A DNA stretch of 64,000 bases from Pyrocephalus nanus (lineage: Eukaryota; Chordata; Aves; Passeriformes; Tyrannidae), in the NCBI GenBank assembly GCA_038380795.1, contig CM076259.1, forward strand, positions 68,229,741-68,293,740, given 5' to 3'. Made by a program: the position numbers and the translations under genes. The notes under the pieces were generated by a model. That model ran no database searches. It was given only the letters and a program-made list of their open reading frames with translations, and had not been told where the DNA came from. Below are positions 26,501 through 38,769 of the stretch, one piece after another. How positions within the stretch are numbered: the stretch's first letter is position 1; every line of letters starts with the position of its first letter.

Positions 26501-27958
26501 GACTTTCTTTTGTCTTGCATGGATACAACTAGGAGCTGCAAACCTACTTTATAGTCGTTTTTCATGGTCTCAGTGTCATTAATACATTTGTAGTAACCTG
26601 TAGATTTTAAAGACAAGCCTCAAAACATATGGATTTTTTACTTTGGCCATAATTTTTATTTCAGGACAAATGCTTGAGGTTTTTTTGTTTATTTCTAACA
26701 AAGGTGTATGGTACTTCCTTGTCAGTTCTGTGAGCAATTTCTGTTTCTATTACAAATATATAGGAAGGAGGGCTATAGTCTAAGATGAAGTCTACATAAG
26801 AGTTTCCTGTTATTTTTAGTGTGAAATATTTAAATTGCAAAATGTGTATTTTAAACAAGATCTTCTGAGTCTTAAAATGATCGCATTTGGCCTAATTTTC
26901 ACAAAAGAAGTCTCCTTTTTCAAAGTTTTATGATTTATTTCCCTTAGCAAATGGCTTTAAATGTACTTATTAGAAAATAAATCCAGATTCCTTCTATAAA
27001 AACTACTACTTCCTCCTGAGGTGAAGAAGTGCTTGTTCTCACTGCTTGTAAAATATAGTGAAATATCAAACTGCCTATTATCTCAGGACTGACTGATCGC
27101 ATCAGATGTATAGCTGTTGCTAAGCTGAAAACATAAATAAATCAGAGATATCTCTGCCGTCTTGGGACAGTTTAGGGAAATTTATAGTGAAAATGGTCAC
27201 TATCTAAAACTCATTGTTAGATAACCTACCTGAAAAGTTTCTATGAAATTCAGTGCATATATGTTTTAAACCTTCTTATGTAAGTATTTTTAAAAGATAT
27301 TTGATAACCAATTGCAAAATAAATACGGCTCACCACAGCCCAGAGCAAATTTTTTTTGTGTGGGAACCAGATCCAGCAGTCACATGTTTTCTACACATAC
27401 GGTGCCAACGCCTGTTTGATACCAACAACTAAGCTTAAAAAAACAAGAGTGTGGGTTGGAGCTTTCCAATCAACATGCCAGAATTTTAAAGTCCTATAAA
27501 TATCTGGAATTTCACAACTGGATAAGATACATGTGAACTTTTATACTCCAGTATTATTTGCTTTTGCCAGAATCCAAAATCTTCTACTCCTCCCATCAGT
27601 AAAGAAAGAGCCACAGGCTCCTGTCTCAATCCACTCCGTCTTAGGTGTGGGAGCAATACACTTTATATCTGCAATAAGAAGAATACAATAGCTCTGTCAC
27701 CCAGAGAACTGGGAATGTTTCTGATTTTTAAGGGTTGCTGCTGTCACAAAATCTGTCTTCTTGTGCTTCTGTAAATCTTAGCAGTCTGACAGTGGTCAGC
27801 AGTCTTAGCAGCCTGTCAGCACTGGGTTTTTTTAACTTAAAGGAGAATTTTTTGTTATTGAAATGTCATTATGTTCTGCTTGATGCTTTCTCTAGGTATT
27901 CACAATCCAGTTTCAAAGCAAAACATGAAATCTTACAAGTGGCTCAACTCCCAAATAA

Positions 27959-27980
27959 TTGTTTGTTTGTTTGTTTGTTT
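27959..27980. repeat. (TTTG)n microsatellite
   Basis: About five TTTG/GTTT units in uninterrupted register. Confidence 0.9.
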
Positions 27981-28544
27981 GCTTCTGAATTGGCAGTTTT
28001 GGAGGCTCATTTTGTAAGCTGATTTGAAATAAGGGAAGAAGTCAGTGAATGGAAAACTATTGCAGGGCAGCAGAGCTGTCTCTGTCCTGGCCCCTTGTGT
28101 TAGCTGCTGGCCACTGTAGCTGTAAGACCCATCAGCAGTGCTGAGTGATCCCACCTGTGCTCCAGTTGCCACTCTGAGCCACTGACTGATACCGTCTTCC
28201 CATTAAGCTTATCACCTTCCCATCCTTCATTCCTCAGTGTGGCCCTCTGAAGGCTCTCACCACACCGTGTGTTCTCTCAGGGAAGATGCTCCCAATAAGG
28301 GAAAGGAAGGAGAGGCAGTGTGAAAGGCAGAGGCACAGGGTAGGAGGACATGCAGTGATTACCAGGCAGAGAAAAGCCACGACTGTGCCCCAGGAAGCAG
28401 AAGAGGGCTGCAGCCAGCACTAAGCCATTCCACCCTGTCAGACTAAACTTGTGTAAAGAGATGGTCGAAATGGACAACAAACTTGAGCTGGTTTTGGGGT
28501 TAATTCCTAATCTCTTCCTTTTTTTTGGTCATGTTTTCTTCTAG

Positions 28545-28620
28545 ATTCCTAGAGAAGGACAACATACCACAGAACAAATGTCAGCTTTCGGTATAAGGAA
28601 ACAGTCTCCAAATCAAAGCG
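28545..28620 (+). CDS. SCEL: SCEL exon 2, start codon exon (CDS from 28578)
   Basis: A pyrimidine-rich tract and TTCTAG precede 28545, and the donor is AAAGCG|GTAATA at 28620/28621. The first ATG in the exon is at 28578 and gives MSAFGIRKQSPNQS, ending one base into the next codon (phase 1). The next exon completes GAT, giving D. Mammalian sciellin also begins with MS, then RK and SP at matching spacing, so this start is well supported. The 33-nt leader within the exon has no other ATG. The start context (C at -3, T at +4) is weak, which may allow leaky scanning. Confidence 0.9.
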
Positions 28621-31600
28621 GTAATACCAAGTCTTCTCCATTTTCTGCTCCCAGGGCACTTGGAGGCTGAGGCATGGCCTCCCTCCTGTCTAAGCATCCC
28701 CATGCCCATCCCACAGCTCCCTCAAGGGGCACACAGCCTCGCTTCAGCAGTGACAGGATGGTTTTTGGTCACAGTATGACCCGCTTCAGATGCCAGACTA
28801 TTCGTGTTGTGCCCAAACTGTCGCCGGCAGGGATTCAGGCCCGAACATCCCACTGGGCAGCATTGTGTGGTGGAACAAGGGGGCCAGGAGGTGTGGTGCA
28901 AGGTGGTGGTTCCCCCTGCTGAGGGATGTGGTTGTTGTGGAAAGCCCGCAGGAGCACAGCATCTGTGGGCAGATTCATTGGTCTCACCACTGTCTCTTTG
29001 ACTCACTCTGGGAAAATGAAGAGAAACTGATTAAAATTAGAATGGAGGAAGGGGAGAGAAAAGCTATTTAATCACTGTCTGATGGGACTGTTTGTTCCTC
29101 TGGAGGAAGAAAACTTGAGGAGGGCTGGAATTTGCTTTCTATGCAGAGAAATGACCAGAGGCAAACTGTGAGCATGATGATATTTTCCATTTGCCTGAAA
29201 CCAAAAAATATTTCTAAAGACCAAAAGGTTTTGAAATGCATGCAGACCTGGCTTGGGTGGGATGGGCCAGGCCTAAGTACACCAAAATTGGAGCAGCCAC
29301 AGCAAGGAGCTGCTTGGCTCTGCTGTGTTGAGGACATAACTTTTTACTGCCGGATTAAGACAGGGATAAGCTGCATCTGCCTGCACTCATGTGACCTGAA
29401 CTGTTGTATCAGATCTATGTTTGATTTTTCAGTTGAAGGTTGGGAGCAAATTCATTAGACCAGAAATCAGTACTCTTCAGCAAAGCCAGGGCCTCAGGCA
29501 GCAACAAAATATTTGCGATATTTCTGGACAAGAAAACAGTGTCCTTGGCTCCTGCCTTTATAGGAGGTTTCCCAAAATCTTTGCACCAAGCAGTTTAAAA
29601 AGCCATGATTTCTGTGAAATACAAATGATTTTTGGGTAGGTGATAACAGTTTTCTTAAATTGCTATTGGAAAAAAGCTAATATGTCACATGCGTGGTTAG
29701 TTTTAATAGTTGGATGTATACTGAGTACTTCTTGATTATATAGAAATGTTTATGTGATGTTCATGTCACTGAAGTTTTTCTTCAGGATTCAGAGGAGGTT
29801 TTGGCTGGCAGTAGAAGAGCACAGATTAAAATGCTTTGGAAGCAGATCGAAGTATCTTTGGCTAAAACTATTAGAATGAAAAGAATGCTGGAATCATTTC
29901 CACCCCTTTAGCTGCCATCAGCTATCCTTACTGTAGAGAATTTTTCTTTCTGGAATGCGTAAACTTGAGCTCATATTTTTCCTGCTTTTGAAAATTTAAC
30001 TTTTTCTTTTCCTCTAATCCAAATGATTGTACCAAATTAAAAATACCTAAATATTTATGGGAATGGAAAGATATAAATTTTTAGAGCAAACACACTTCAT
30101 ATGATCTTGTTTACTGGTAAAAATTATCCTCATTCTTGCTGGTGACTATGAGACAAGGTTATTGATTAAACCAGTGGGGGTCCTTCCCCTTTTTGGTTGG
30201 CAAGAAGTGTTTATTTTAGTAGATATTCTAATGAACCACTGGAGCTATTCAGGCAAGCCTGGGATGCCTTCATTTTTTGAAGTCTTTAAAGTCAGATTTT
30301 AATAAATCTTTTTAAGAGAAAAACTGGCTGAATTGACAGTGAACAGGCTAATGCAGAAATCATGAAGTGAGGATAGATTACTTTTTGTTAATCTACTGTG
30401 ATTGTTGGCACATTCTTAAAAACATCATCTTTGATGTCCCTGGTCATTTGTCAAAGGGCTGCATCTATGCTGCTTAAAAAAAGAAAGCCAAACCTTGTCA
30501 TCAAGGCCAAGAAACAGAAGCACATATCCGTGCTATCACAGCTGAGCTTCTCAAATCTTTGCCACTTCTCCAGCAACTCAGCCTTGGGGAGAGCAAGTCC
30601 AACACTGAACCAGAGAACATTTGCAACTAAGAAAACGTGAATGATGAGCCCAAGCCCTTCATTCCTTCTCTGGCCTTCTTTCACTTGGTAGTATGGACAT
30701 ACGGACAGTGAATATAAACAGATAAGAGCAGACACAGTTTGAGTTACAGTCAGATATACATTTTTAAACTGAATTTTATCTGTGTACTGCAGTATTTTTC
30801 TTTCATGAGAAAAATTTATTTAAAAAGTCAGTCTTGACAACTGTCACTTACAATAAATGTTTCGGTGCTTTTTTGTTATTTCATCTTCCACTCACTGTAG
30901 CCATTTGCCATTTTTAAATGTTATCACTACAGCTGAAGTTCTTGCAAGTAAAAGCAAGAATTAAATTTCCTTATAAATCACAGCAGAACGCCAAAACACA
31001 TCTCTGACAAATGACATATTACTGACTGCATGTGTTTTGTGTGGAGCATGGTCTTTCTATACACAATCTTTACAGTCAAATGTCCTTACTGAACACCCGA
31101 TAGTGATGTTTCCTGAAATCTGATGGTGTTGCACTCCTTTTGCGCAAATGCTCAGAAAGTGAGGAATTAATGAATAAAATCATGAAGTTATCTAAAGGAA
31201 AACCCAAGAAACTCTATATTTTTCATCATTAATTTTACTGATTAATTGGATGTATTAAGAAGGTTTTGCATATTTAATATTTTTACCTTCGCTTGTCTGG
31301 AAAAATTTGGGGTAAATGTTGCAATTAAAAAATGAAATTTCTATTTGGTCTGAACTTTTAGCTTTTCATTTTAAAAGGGATTGTTAAAATATCCCAACAA
31401 TATTTCCTCTCACCTCAAACAGGCTGATGATATGAAACTCAGGTAGGCAAAAAAAGAACTGAGAAGGCTGGACAATAGTCATTGCTAATTTTTTCTTGCT
31501 AAAAAGGGCCAAAATCCTCATAAAAGGAAACCAAAGGAGATAAACACCAGCTTTCGAATACAGGAAGGAATCCAAAATCTCCCAAGTCAGTATCATATTG

Positions 31601-32350
31601 TTAGTTCTTCAATATACTAAATATTGGCATTGTTGGGCAGAGATGTTTTAGGTTGTTTTCATAAGTAAATAAGGCTTCTGTGTTCATACAGCACGTGAGT
31701 GGGCATGTCTGTCTGTCTCTCCCAATAACCTTTGAAACCATGCACCAATTTTACTTAAATTTCATGTGAAGGTATCACTTTTATTAAGGTTCAGTAAAAC
31801 TAATAGCTCACTAGAAAACAAACTATTCATTCAACCAGTAAGAAAAAATCTTCGGAGGGAATCTGACATTTTGAGAAACACAAAAATCCACATAGGTTGG
31901 GCTGTGTGTGGGTGTAGTTGGAGGACCGTGTGGCCAAATCAAGATTAGCTTTCATTCAAAATTTGCATCCTGTCACACATCTGCAAACATAAAACCCACA
32001 GACAACACCCCAGGAAACAGGATTCATTAGTTTGACTTTCCAGGGATTACTGTGGTATGCAAATTTCATAATTCCTTTATCAGATCTGTGAAATTTGTTT
32101 ACATTAAAAATATACAAAGCTCTTTGATATTAAGGATGAAACTGATTTAGTTTGGTAAACTGGCTTTTGCAGTCTCTTCAAGGTTGAAGCCACAAACTTA
32201 TAAAGGAAACAATCGTCACTAAACAGGTGTGATAAATGAAAATTCAACCTGTGCTAAACTTTTACATATTTCAACCTTTGTAATAGCACTTGAGGTTTCC
32301 AAAGTTATTCCACATATTCATTTTCAAGACATGGTTCTCTTCATTTGCAG
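28621..32350 (+). other. SCEL: SCEL intron 2
   Basis: A phase 1 intron. Its first few hundred bases (28640-29010) are clearly more GC- and CpG-rich than the surroundings and are listed separately. The rest is AT-rich with no recognised element. Confidence 0.85.
28640..29010. other. GC-rich patch with overlapping open frames in intron 2
   Basis: This 370-bp patch is richer in GC and CpG than the flanking intron and is open in three frames: + frames from 28674, 28790 and 28804, and a minus frame at 28722-29006. The + frame from 28804 has a cysteine cluster (LCPNCRRQGFRPEHPTG, then GCGCCGKP), but the spacing does not match a retroviral CCHC knuckle or any zinc finger I can name. It could be a diverged transposon piece or simply GC-rich DNA open by composition. 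Confidence 0.3.
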
Positions 32351-32468
32351 ATAAGAAGAGCCCCTCTGTTGCAATTAAAAGCAGACAACAGGCTTCTCAT
32401 GATATTAATAAACGACGGACACTTCTGCAAGATAACAGCTGGATAAAGAAGAGGCCTGAAGAGGAAAG
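32351..32468 (+). CDS. SCEL: SCEL exon 3, conserved N-terminal module
   Basis: The acceptor is TTTGCAG at 32350 and the donor GGAAAG|GTAAGA at 32468/32469; length 118 nt. After completing the split D codon it encodes KKSPSVAIKSRQQASHD followed by INKRRTLLQDNSWIKKRPEEE-type residues. This is the most recognisable part of sciellin: the mammalian counterpart reads VNKRRTFLQDNSWIKKRPEEE in the same place. The exon ends two bases into a codon, setting phase 2 for the rest of the gene. It is the anchor for the gene identification. Confidence 0.96.
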
Positions 32469-33098
32469 GTAAGAAAAATATGAAATGCATTTCTTTTCTA
32501 TTTATTTCAGTATGCCATGTACATTTTCTTGGAGTATCTATTTTTGCATGGATGGTATCAACCGGAATTAGATTAATTAAATAACTCTTATTTATTTGTC
32601 TTGATGAGATATTGATTGCCTTTTGAAAGTATTAGTTTGCTGAATATTCACTGATTGTTTTTCATCGGGACTTTCAAGCTCTGAGTATTTAATGAGGTGC
32701 CAGGTTTCTGGTCTACAAGAAAAATCCCATATTTTACATATTTAGGTTGTAAGACCATGATTTGCTTTTTACAACCATGAAGATTATAAACCTTTGCAAT
32801 TTTTTTTAAGTACCTTATGTCAGAATCAGTTTAAATGTAAACTAGGACTTGTGTTACAGCAGAAACAACACCTTGAGACCATGCCCTCATTATATGGTCC
32901 ATGAACAGCTTGTAGGAAGAGATAATTCTTACTCCAAAATGTCTGAAATCTTCTACTGCAGAGATCTATAGATGGTGCAGTCACAGTAGTAGTGTACAGC
33001 TGCGAAATCTGATGGAAGACAGAAATCTTTTGCCAAGAAAAGTGCTCTGTTTTTAGTACTCCATTTTTAACTAACCATTGTTTTTCTTTTTCTTGAAG

Positions 33099-33161
33099 TG
33101 CTGATGAAAACTATGGAAGGGCTGTGCTTAATCAGTACAAATCCCAAGACAGCCTACACAG
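33099..33161 (+). CDS. SCEL: SCEL exon 4
   Basis: The acceptor is TTTTTCTTGAAG and the donor CACAG|GTAACA; 63 nt, phase 2 at both ends. It encodes S-ADENYGRAVLNQYKSQDSLH. Mammalian sciellin has KDENYGRVVLNRHNSHDAL at this point, so identity is clear. The exon is a multiple of three and could be skipped without shifting the frame. Only 630 bp separates it from exon 3. Confidence 0.94.
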
Positions 33162-33453
33162 GTAACATCTTTCTGATGATATTACCAAAGCAATCTTTTA
33201 TTATATACTGTTTATAGCAAGAGCTTTCTTTGTTGAATTTTAGTCCATACATATTTCTACTGTAAATCTGACTCCAGTGTCAATAATTCTTAAGTCGATC
33301 ACTGCAATGAATGCAGGGTTGGATCTATTGACACCTGGGTGGTCAGAAATCTTATATGATACTTTAATTTGAGAAACAGATATTGTTTTTTTATGTGATG
33401 AGTTGTTTAATAAAAACAATGACCAAAGTGGCATTTCTAAATTTCTTTTACAG

Positions 33454-33525
33454 CAGTAGCACAAATGAAAAGGAAGATCAGACAGCGGTACTTGGACGAT
33501 ACAGATCTGATACCACGTTGGACAG
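33454..33525 (+). CDS. SCEL: SCEL exon 5, with tandem acceptor
   Basis: The donor is GGACAG|GTAGGG. It encodes S-SSTNEKEDQTAVLGRYRSD and ends TTLD, with R completed by the next exon. The LGRY.SD.TLDR pattern matches mammalian sciellin ISRYSSDDTLDR. The 3' splice site reads TTTTACAGCAG, a NAGNAG tandem. Using the first AG starts the exon at 33454 (72 nt); using the second starts it at 33457 and drops one serine. Both keep the frame. Confidence 0.93.
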
Positions 33526-36500
33526 GTAGGGCTTTCTTCTGGATTCTTATTTTTATATTTTATTTTTTTTATTTTTATTTATATTTTATGTAGTATTATA
33601 TGTTGTGATTTTCATACCTGTGAGAGGTCTTAAAAATGAAAGCATGAATGAAATCAGTGGGGGTTTTAAAGTTTTGTTATTTATTAATTATCTAATTAAA
33701 AGACTTTGATTCTTGCATGAATTTTCAATGAGACAAATGGAAATGTGATTCGAGAAAAGGTTCTTTTGACATCTTGTTCTTCTTTTTTTTTTTCCCTGTA
33801 ACAATTTCTATATATTCTTGTTCTTATAAATGTATGCATCTTTCCACAGATGATAACCATTCCTTCTCAGTTTTCTGCTTTTCAAACTATAAAACAAAGT
33901 CCTATCTCCAATAGTTAAGCACAACATGGCTAAACCTCTTGTTCTTTGCAAATCCTCTCTGCCACTTCATACCATGATCAGTACAAATATAAGACATGAC
34001 CATGCTTGTGTTTACAGATTCTTTCTGCCTTGCCTCTTCAAAATCCAGCCCCCATTAACATCTGGAATCCAAAACATGCTGATGCTATGAGTACCTGCAC
34101 ATAAACACACACACTGTGGAAACGTGCACTTGTTTGTGCACATTTCATAGTACTATTGTTTTATTTCATTATCCTTACTACTGCTGTAAGAAACAATCCA
34201 AAATTGTTAGATAAAATTTACCTTCTCCACAGAAGTCTGGAAAAGAATAGGCTAGAAACCTGTGTGGTATCATCCCCTGTCTATTCTTCTACAGCCCAGT
34301 GAATCCTGCTGCATTTGTTCATTTATCATGAGGAAACCATTCTATAACTTCAGTTTACCTACTGCTCTTCTCTGTATCTTTTATATTTCCATATTATTCT
34401 TTTTGATCTGGGGATCCAAGTCCCAGTGCACATATTTAAGATGTATGCACAAGTTGTATGTACACAGAGGAGTATAACAATGGCTTCTGATTCATTTCCT
34501 TTTCTTTCCTTGTACTTAATAACTTTGAATTTGTTCTTCACTGCTGAGGATTGAGTTTTGATTTTTCATAACATCATCTATATAATTCTAAGATTTCTTT
34601 CCTTAGTAATAATAGTTCGTTCAGAGATCAATTGTTTTTCTCGGCAGGCATTACTTTGCATCCAAGAAAAATGAGTGTCATCTGCCGTTCTAGAAATCTG
34701 ACATGTTAGCAGATGATTTCTGAAAACTTTGCCAGTTGGGATTTGTTATGACTACCATGAATCAATGAGATTGGCAAACAACTTCATCTCACTCTCCTTC
34801 TTTTCCAGATAATTCATGAATATTGGAAAAACATAGGTCTTATACAGCTCTCTCCTTCCACTCTGAAAACTTGCTGTTTATTTCAAAACTTTCCTACTTT
34901 TTAAAGCAGCTATTTATGCATGGAAGGACCTTCTCTATTACCAATAGGAGAACAGTTTATTTAAGGGCACTTGAAACAAATTTCTGTGAAGCTTTTCGGA
35001 AATTTGAGTAGAATATATCAGCTATGTCACACTTATTCACAGACTTCAAAACAATTTTTAAGGCTTAATTTTCATGCATCAAACCCTGATTACTGATTTA
35101 GAAGTTATAGGACAGTTCCAGTTTCTACTGTGTCACTGAAGAGTATTGTCCTTTTGTACTGTATCTTTTTGCTTTATGCTGAGATATAAAAATATCTGAA
35201 TTAATAGAGATTGTAAGCTGTCTTTGTGTTTTCATATACACAAATATCTAACATTAAGGGTTCTTAATATGTTACTGATGAGAGAGAATACAAAGAAAGG
35301 ATTAGAGGCGTGAATATACACTTCTGATAATTAGTGCAGAATATGTCCATAAATGGAGCAAATAATGGTGCTTCTGTCTTGAAATTATCACAGTGTGGAA
35401 ACTGTGGTCAAGTTGTTTGTTTTTCCTCAGTCATCAATGGTCTTCTTAAAACTGAAGTATAACCATTCTAGGATTACTTTGTGCACACCTGTTGCCAGAA
35501 GGCAGTTCTGGAAGGGGTGATCACGTGTTCTGCAACTCCTCAAATTTGCAACTTAAGGCATAACAGGGTGTGGTGATGTATTTTCACTTAGTACCTTTTT
35601 TACATTTGAATTTTGTACTTCTGCTTTCTCTGTGAACGATGTTCTCCACTTGGCACAATTCCTTTATTTTCTTATAAATTATTTCTGGCAATCATAGCCA
35701 TAGTATGGAAGCCTTCCAAGCTTAGAAGTGACCAGTTTCCATATTGTTTATTGCCTCTGTGTGAAAAAAACAGCATTCTTTTTCTTTATTTTTTTTTTCC
35801 AAAAGTAAAAGACAGAGTTCAAAACAGAGCATGTTTCCAGAATGTAGAAAAAAGTTCAAAGGACTGCTCCTAGTAGGCACTTCTAGAGAAAAACATTGAT
35901 ATTGGAGGTCTGTTGGATTAAAGAGCTGTTTACAGAATTATGTCATATTGTCTTTGTGGAAAATTATTTCTGCATAGCTAAATCTCTGTAAAATGGCAGT
36001 CTTCTATTCTGCAAGAATTCTTTAGGAGTTACCTGTTTTCAAGCTAGATACTAGAATATCTTCTCACAGTTCTGCTTTGCAATTCTTCTAGCCATGATGG
36101 CAATATTACAAAAGAAAAGGTTTTAAAGAATCTGGCTCTATCTGAATGAATATCTCTTAAATAGCTAGTTTTCAAAATGACAAAATAATAATTGAAATTT
36201 GAATTAAAAGAATCTTTGATGGCTATAGGAATAATTTTGAGTTCTTCATTGCATGTGTAAATGGGCAAGTAAAATTATATCTAAAAGCCATATTAAGTGC
36301 AGCCTTTTGCTTCCTGGATAGTGCCCTATCCATGTTCAAAACATAACCTAGCCTAACCCAGCCTTTACAAAACTTGAACACCATTTTCCATATTAAGGAC
36401 CTGGGAGAGTTGTTGCAGATGGCTATGTGCAATTGCACCATGGGCTGCAAGCACAAGAAAACACTGAACATTATTAAGTTGTTTTCAGAAATCCAAAGAT

Positions 36501-37178
36501 TGATGGCAGTAAGTGCACATGTACTTGTACTGGCATGTAGCTCGACATTGCTTCTAACTCAGACAACAATTGCTTTGTGCAGATAATCACAGACAGACTT
36601 TTTGGATGGGTAGAAAAATTTTATTTATCCTTTGAGAAAAGTTAGATAGTGATGAAAATTAAGTATTAAATGCTGCTAAGTCCAAAATAGCTTCCAGAAA
36701 CACTAAATCCTAAGTGCATTTATAGGAGTTAGATTTGAATGGATGATGCTGAAGGAAATGAGACACTTTGATTGTACACTTTATTAATAATGTAATCTTT
36801 TTGAATGGTAGACTTTATTAGGAAAGGACCAGAGAGCAAACCAGAAACCACTTTTATATGTGGTTTGAACCTGCTTTGAACACCTTGAACACTGCATGCA
36901 TCATTCACTTATGTGAAACTACAACAGAACCACAAACAAAATTTTAAAGATGAGAAAGGATGGAAAGGCTTTCATATGCAGAATATCTGAAGAAACAAAG
37001 AGTCCCCAGCTTGGAAAATATTAATATAGGGAAGTGAGTGAGGAAGCAGTAATTTCTGTTGTATTGTAAGAACGAGGAGACAGTCTATAAATGTTTGTGT
37101 CATGATTTAAGAAAAAAAAAAATGAAGAAGATAAGAAAGAGAAGTTTATTTTTTTCTTAATGCATGTATTAATTGTAG

Positions 37179-37359
37179 GAGTCACCAGCACAGGATACTG
37201 TGGAGGCCAGAAACAGAAGTAGCCTCAGAAAAACTTTACATGAGTAAATGGACCATTGATCCAGATATGTCTGTTGGAGATAACATTCTGGGTGTGAACA
37301 GAGAATACTCTTCAACTGCCTATCAGAAGCTGAAAAGTTGCACAAGGAGAAGTTAATGT
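37179..37359 (+). other. Open stretch behind an acceptor-like site; possible alternative terminal exon
   Basis: TTAATTGTAG precedes 37179. Joined to exon 5 (ending AG) the phase fits, giving R and then 59 further open codons to TAA at about 37357-37359. Segments include ILWRPETEVASEKLYMSKW, TIDPDMSVGDNILGVNREY and SSTAYQKLKSCTRRS. The composition looks protein-like but resembles no sciellin segment, has no donor and no AATAAA soon after. It may be an alternative 3' exon, a fragment of another gene, or chance. The acceptor's pyrimidine tract is poor. Confidence 0.2.
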
Positions 37360-37368
37360 TATACTTAC

Positions 37369-37620
37369 CTTTCTTTAGCTCGCAGACAGAATCTTACATA
37401 CTTTAAAATGAGAAAATACAAAATTACCTAAAGCACTGTGCTGAAAATTTGAAAATATGCAACAACATGTGACAGAAACGCTGCTTCGTTGTCTAGGTGA
37501 CAACGGAAGGGAACGCTCAGGTTTGCATCCGCAGCAACGCCAGCAAGTTTAGTGAGACCTCTAGTGATCTTCCGAGTAACTGTAGCTGCCGTCACAGTCA
37601 GAAGCTGCCCTGACACGAGA
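37369..37620 (-). promoter_or_regulatory. CpG-containing patch with RFX X-box match and minus-strand splice donor
   Basis: GTTGTCTAGGTGAC at 37488-37501 fits the X-box pattern RYYNYY-N2-RRNRAC exactly, and it lies within a 19-bp inverted repeat (37487-37505: 7-bp arms, 5-bp spacer). The sequence to about 37620 has more CpGs than nearby intron. On the minus strand, about 110 bp beyond the motif, there is a consensus donor AAAG|GTAAGTAT (last exon base 37369). Together these look like a promoter and first exon of an antisense transcript. A 110-codon minus frame (37428-37760) overlaps but has no recognised domain. Confidence 0.3.
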
Positions 37621-38700
37621 CTGTTATTTGCACAATTAAATTTAGGATTTGCAAAAGGCACAGAGCACATGCTGGTGCAGATCATTTCCCAGAACCCCCT
37701 GGAAGGTTTTGAATTAAATACAACAGTATTCTGTCTTGCTTGGCTGAAGGCAGAATGCAAAAGGTTTTTACATAAATTTAGATTATAGTTCTAGGATTAG
37801 TTATTTTGCTTCTGTAGTTTCAGTTTATAGTTGGGAATAGATAACTAAAATTAAGAAATTTCTGTATGTAAACAAGTTGTAGCTCAAGATGTGTTTCAGC
37901 TGATTTAACTAAATACTCAGGATAACCCCCTCAACTCAGCATTTGTCATCTATTTCAATGTACATCACTTTATATTTGAGCTTTTTTGTAGTCCCCCTGT
38001 TCCTACTAAAGGATATTCCATATATGGGAAGAAAGTTGGATTAAAAAAGAACTTAATCTGCTTCAGCTAGGATAGCTACGTGGTGCTTTCTGTGAAAATT
38101 ATGAAGGATTTTAGGCAACAATTGTAGAATCCATAATAGGCTTGAAAAATCATGTGGCTGTTTCTTCATGTAAGTTTCATGGCTCAGTTTAAACACAAAT
38201 AATATAAATTCTTTGACAGAAGTTTTTCCTGTAGGTCATTACAATGCTTTGCCATGGATTTTAGACCAGAATACTTTCTTACCACATCGATGTCTAAAAT
38301 CTGTAAAGAAAACAAGACTGTTGCATCTCTCAAGGGGTGGTGAGGGAGAGGGAAAGACACTAGTTCTGTGTTCACTACTTGACTGAACATTGCTTTCTCT
38401 CTAGCATTCTGGTCTAATTCAAAGGAGTTGTAAGAAATTGTTAGTAACAGTGAGGCTTAATACAGTATATCTATTGCTGTTTGAACTTCACCTTTGAAAA
38501 GTCTTTTTCAGTGAGCTACTTACACTCTACAGATTATGCACTAAATTTATATAATTTCAGCTTCTGTTCTATACCTATTTTGATACTGGGGAATTTTTAA
38601 TCTATACACAGGGCAAGCTAATACTGCATCTGCTAATTTTACTGCGAGTTTAAAAAAACATGAGAGTGTCTATTATCAATAATTTCTTTGTTTCTAACAG

Positions 38701-38769
38701 AATTCCAACCAGAACTGATACCGATAAAGTAAATAAGTACCCAACTCTGAATGATAAGCAAAACAACAG
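38701..38769 (+). CDS. SCEL: SCEL exon 6
   Basis: The acceptor is TTTGTTTCTAACAG and the donor CAACAG|GTATGA; 69 nt, phase 2 at both ends. It encodes R-IPTRTDTDKVNKYPTLNDKQ-NN. Mammalian sciellin has R-ISDRNDAAKTYKANTLDNQLTNR here: same length, with R at the matching position and a shared TL.D.Q..NR pattern. Sequence divergence is higher than in exons 3-5. Confidence 0.9.

Larger units (their letters stand above)
22479..28544 (+). other. SCEL: SCEL intron 1 (if exon 1 is correct)
   Basis: AT-rich, without recognised transposons or coding frames. It contains a C12A10 homopolymer junction (23533-23554) and a (TTTG)n tract (27959-27980). Confidence 0.4.
33526..38700 (+). other. SCEL: SCEL intron 5
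   Basis: A 5.2-kb phase 2 intron. It begins with an AT-rich T-tract (33545-33600) and contains an open stretch behind an acceptor-like AG (37179-37356) and the CpG/X-box patch near 37.5 kb, both listed separately. No transposon was recognised. Confidence 0.85.

Noticed and set aside
37428..37760. 110-codon minus-strand frame in intron 5
   Set aside because: No recognised domain and it depends on a non-ATG start; kept only as context for the X-box patch.
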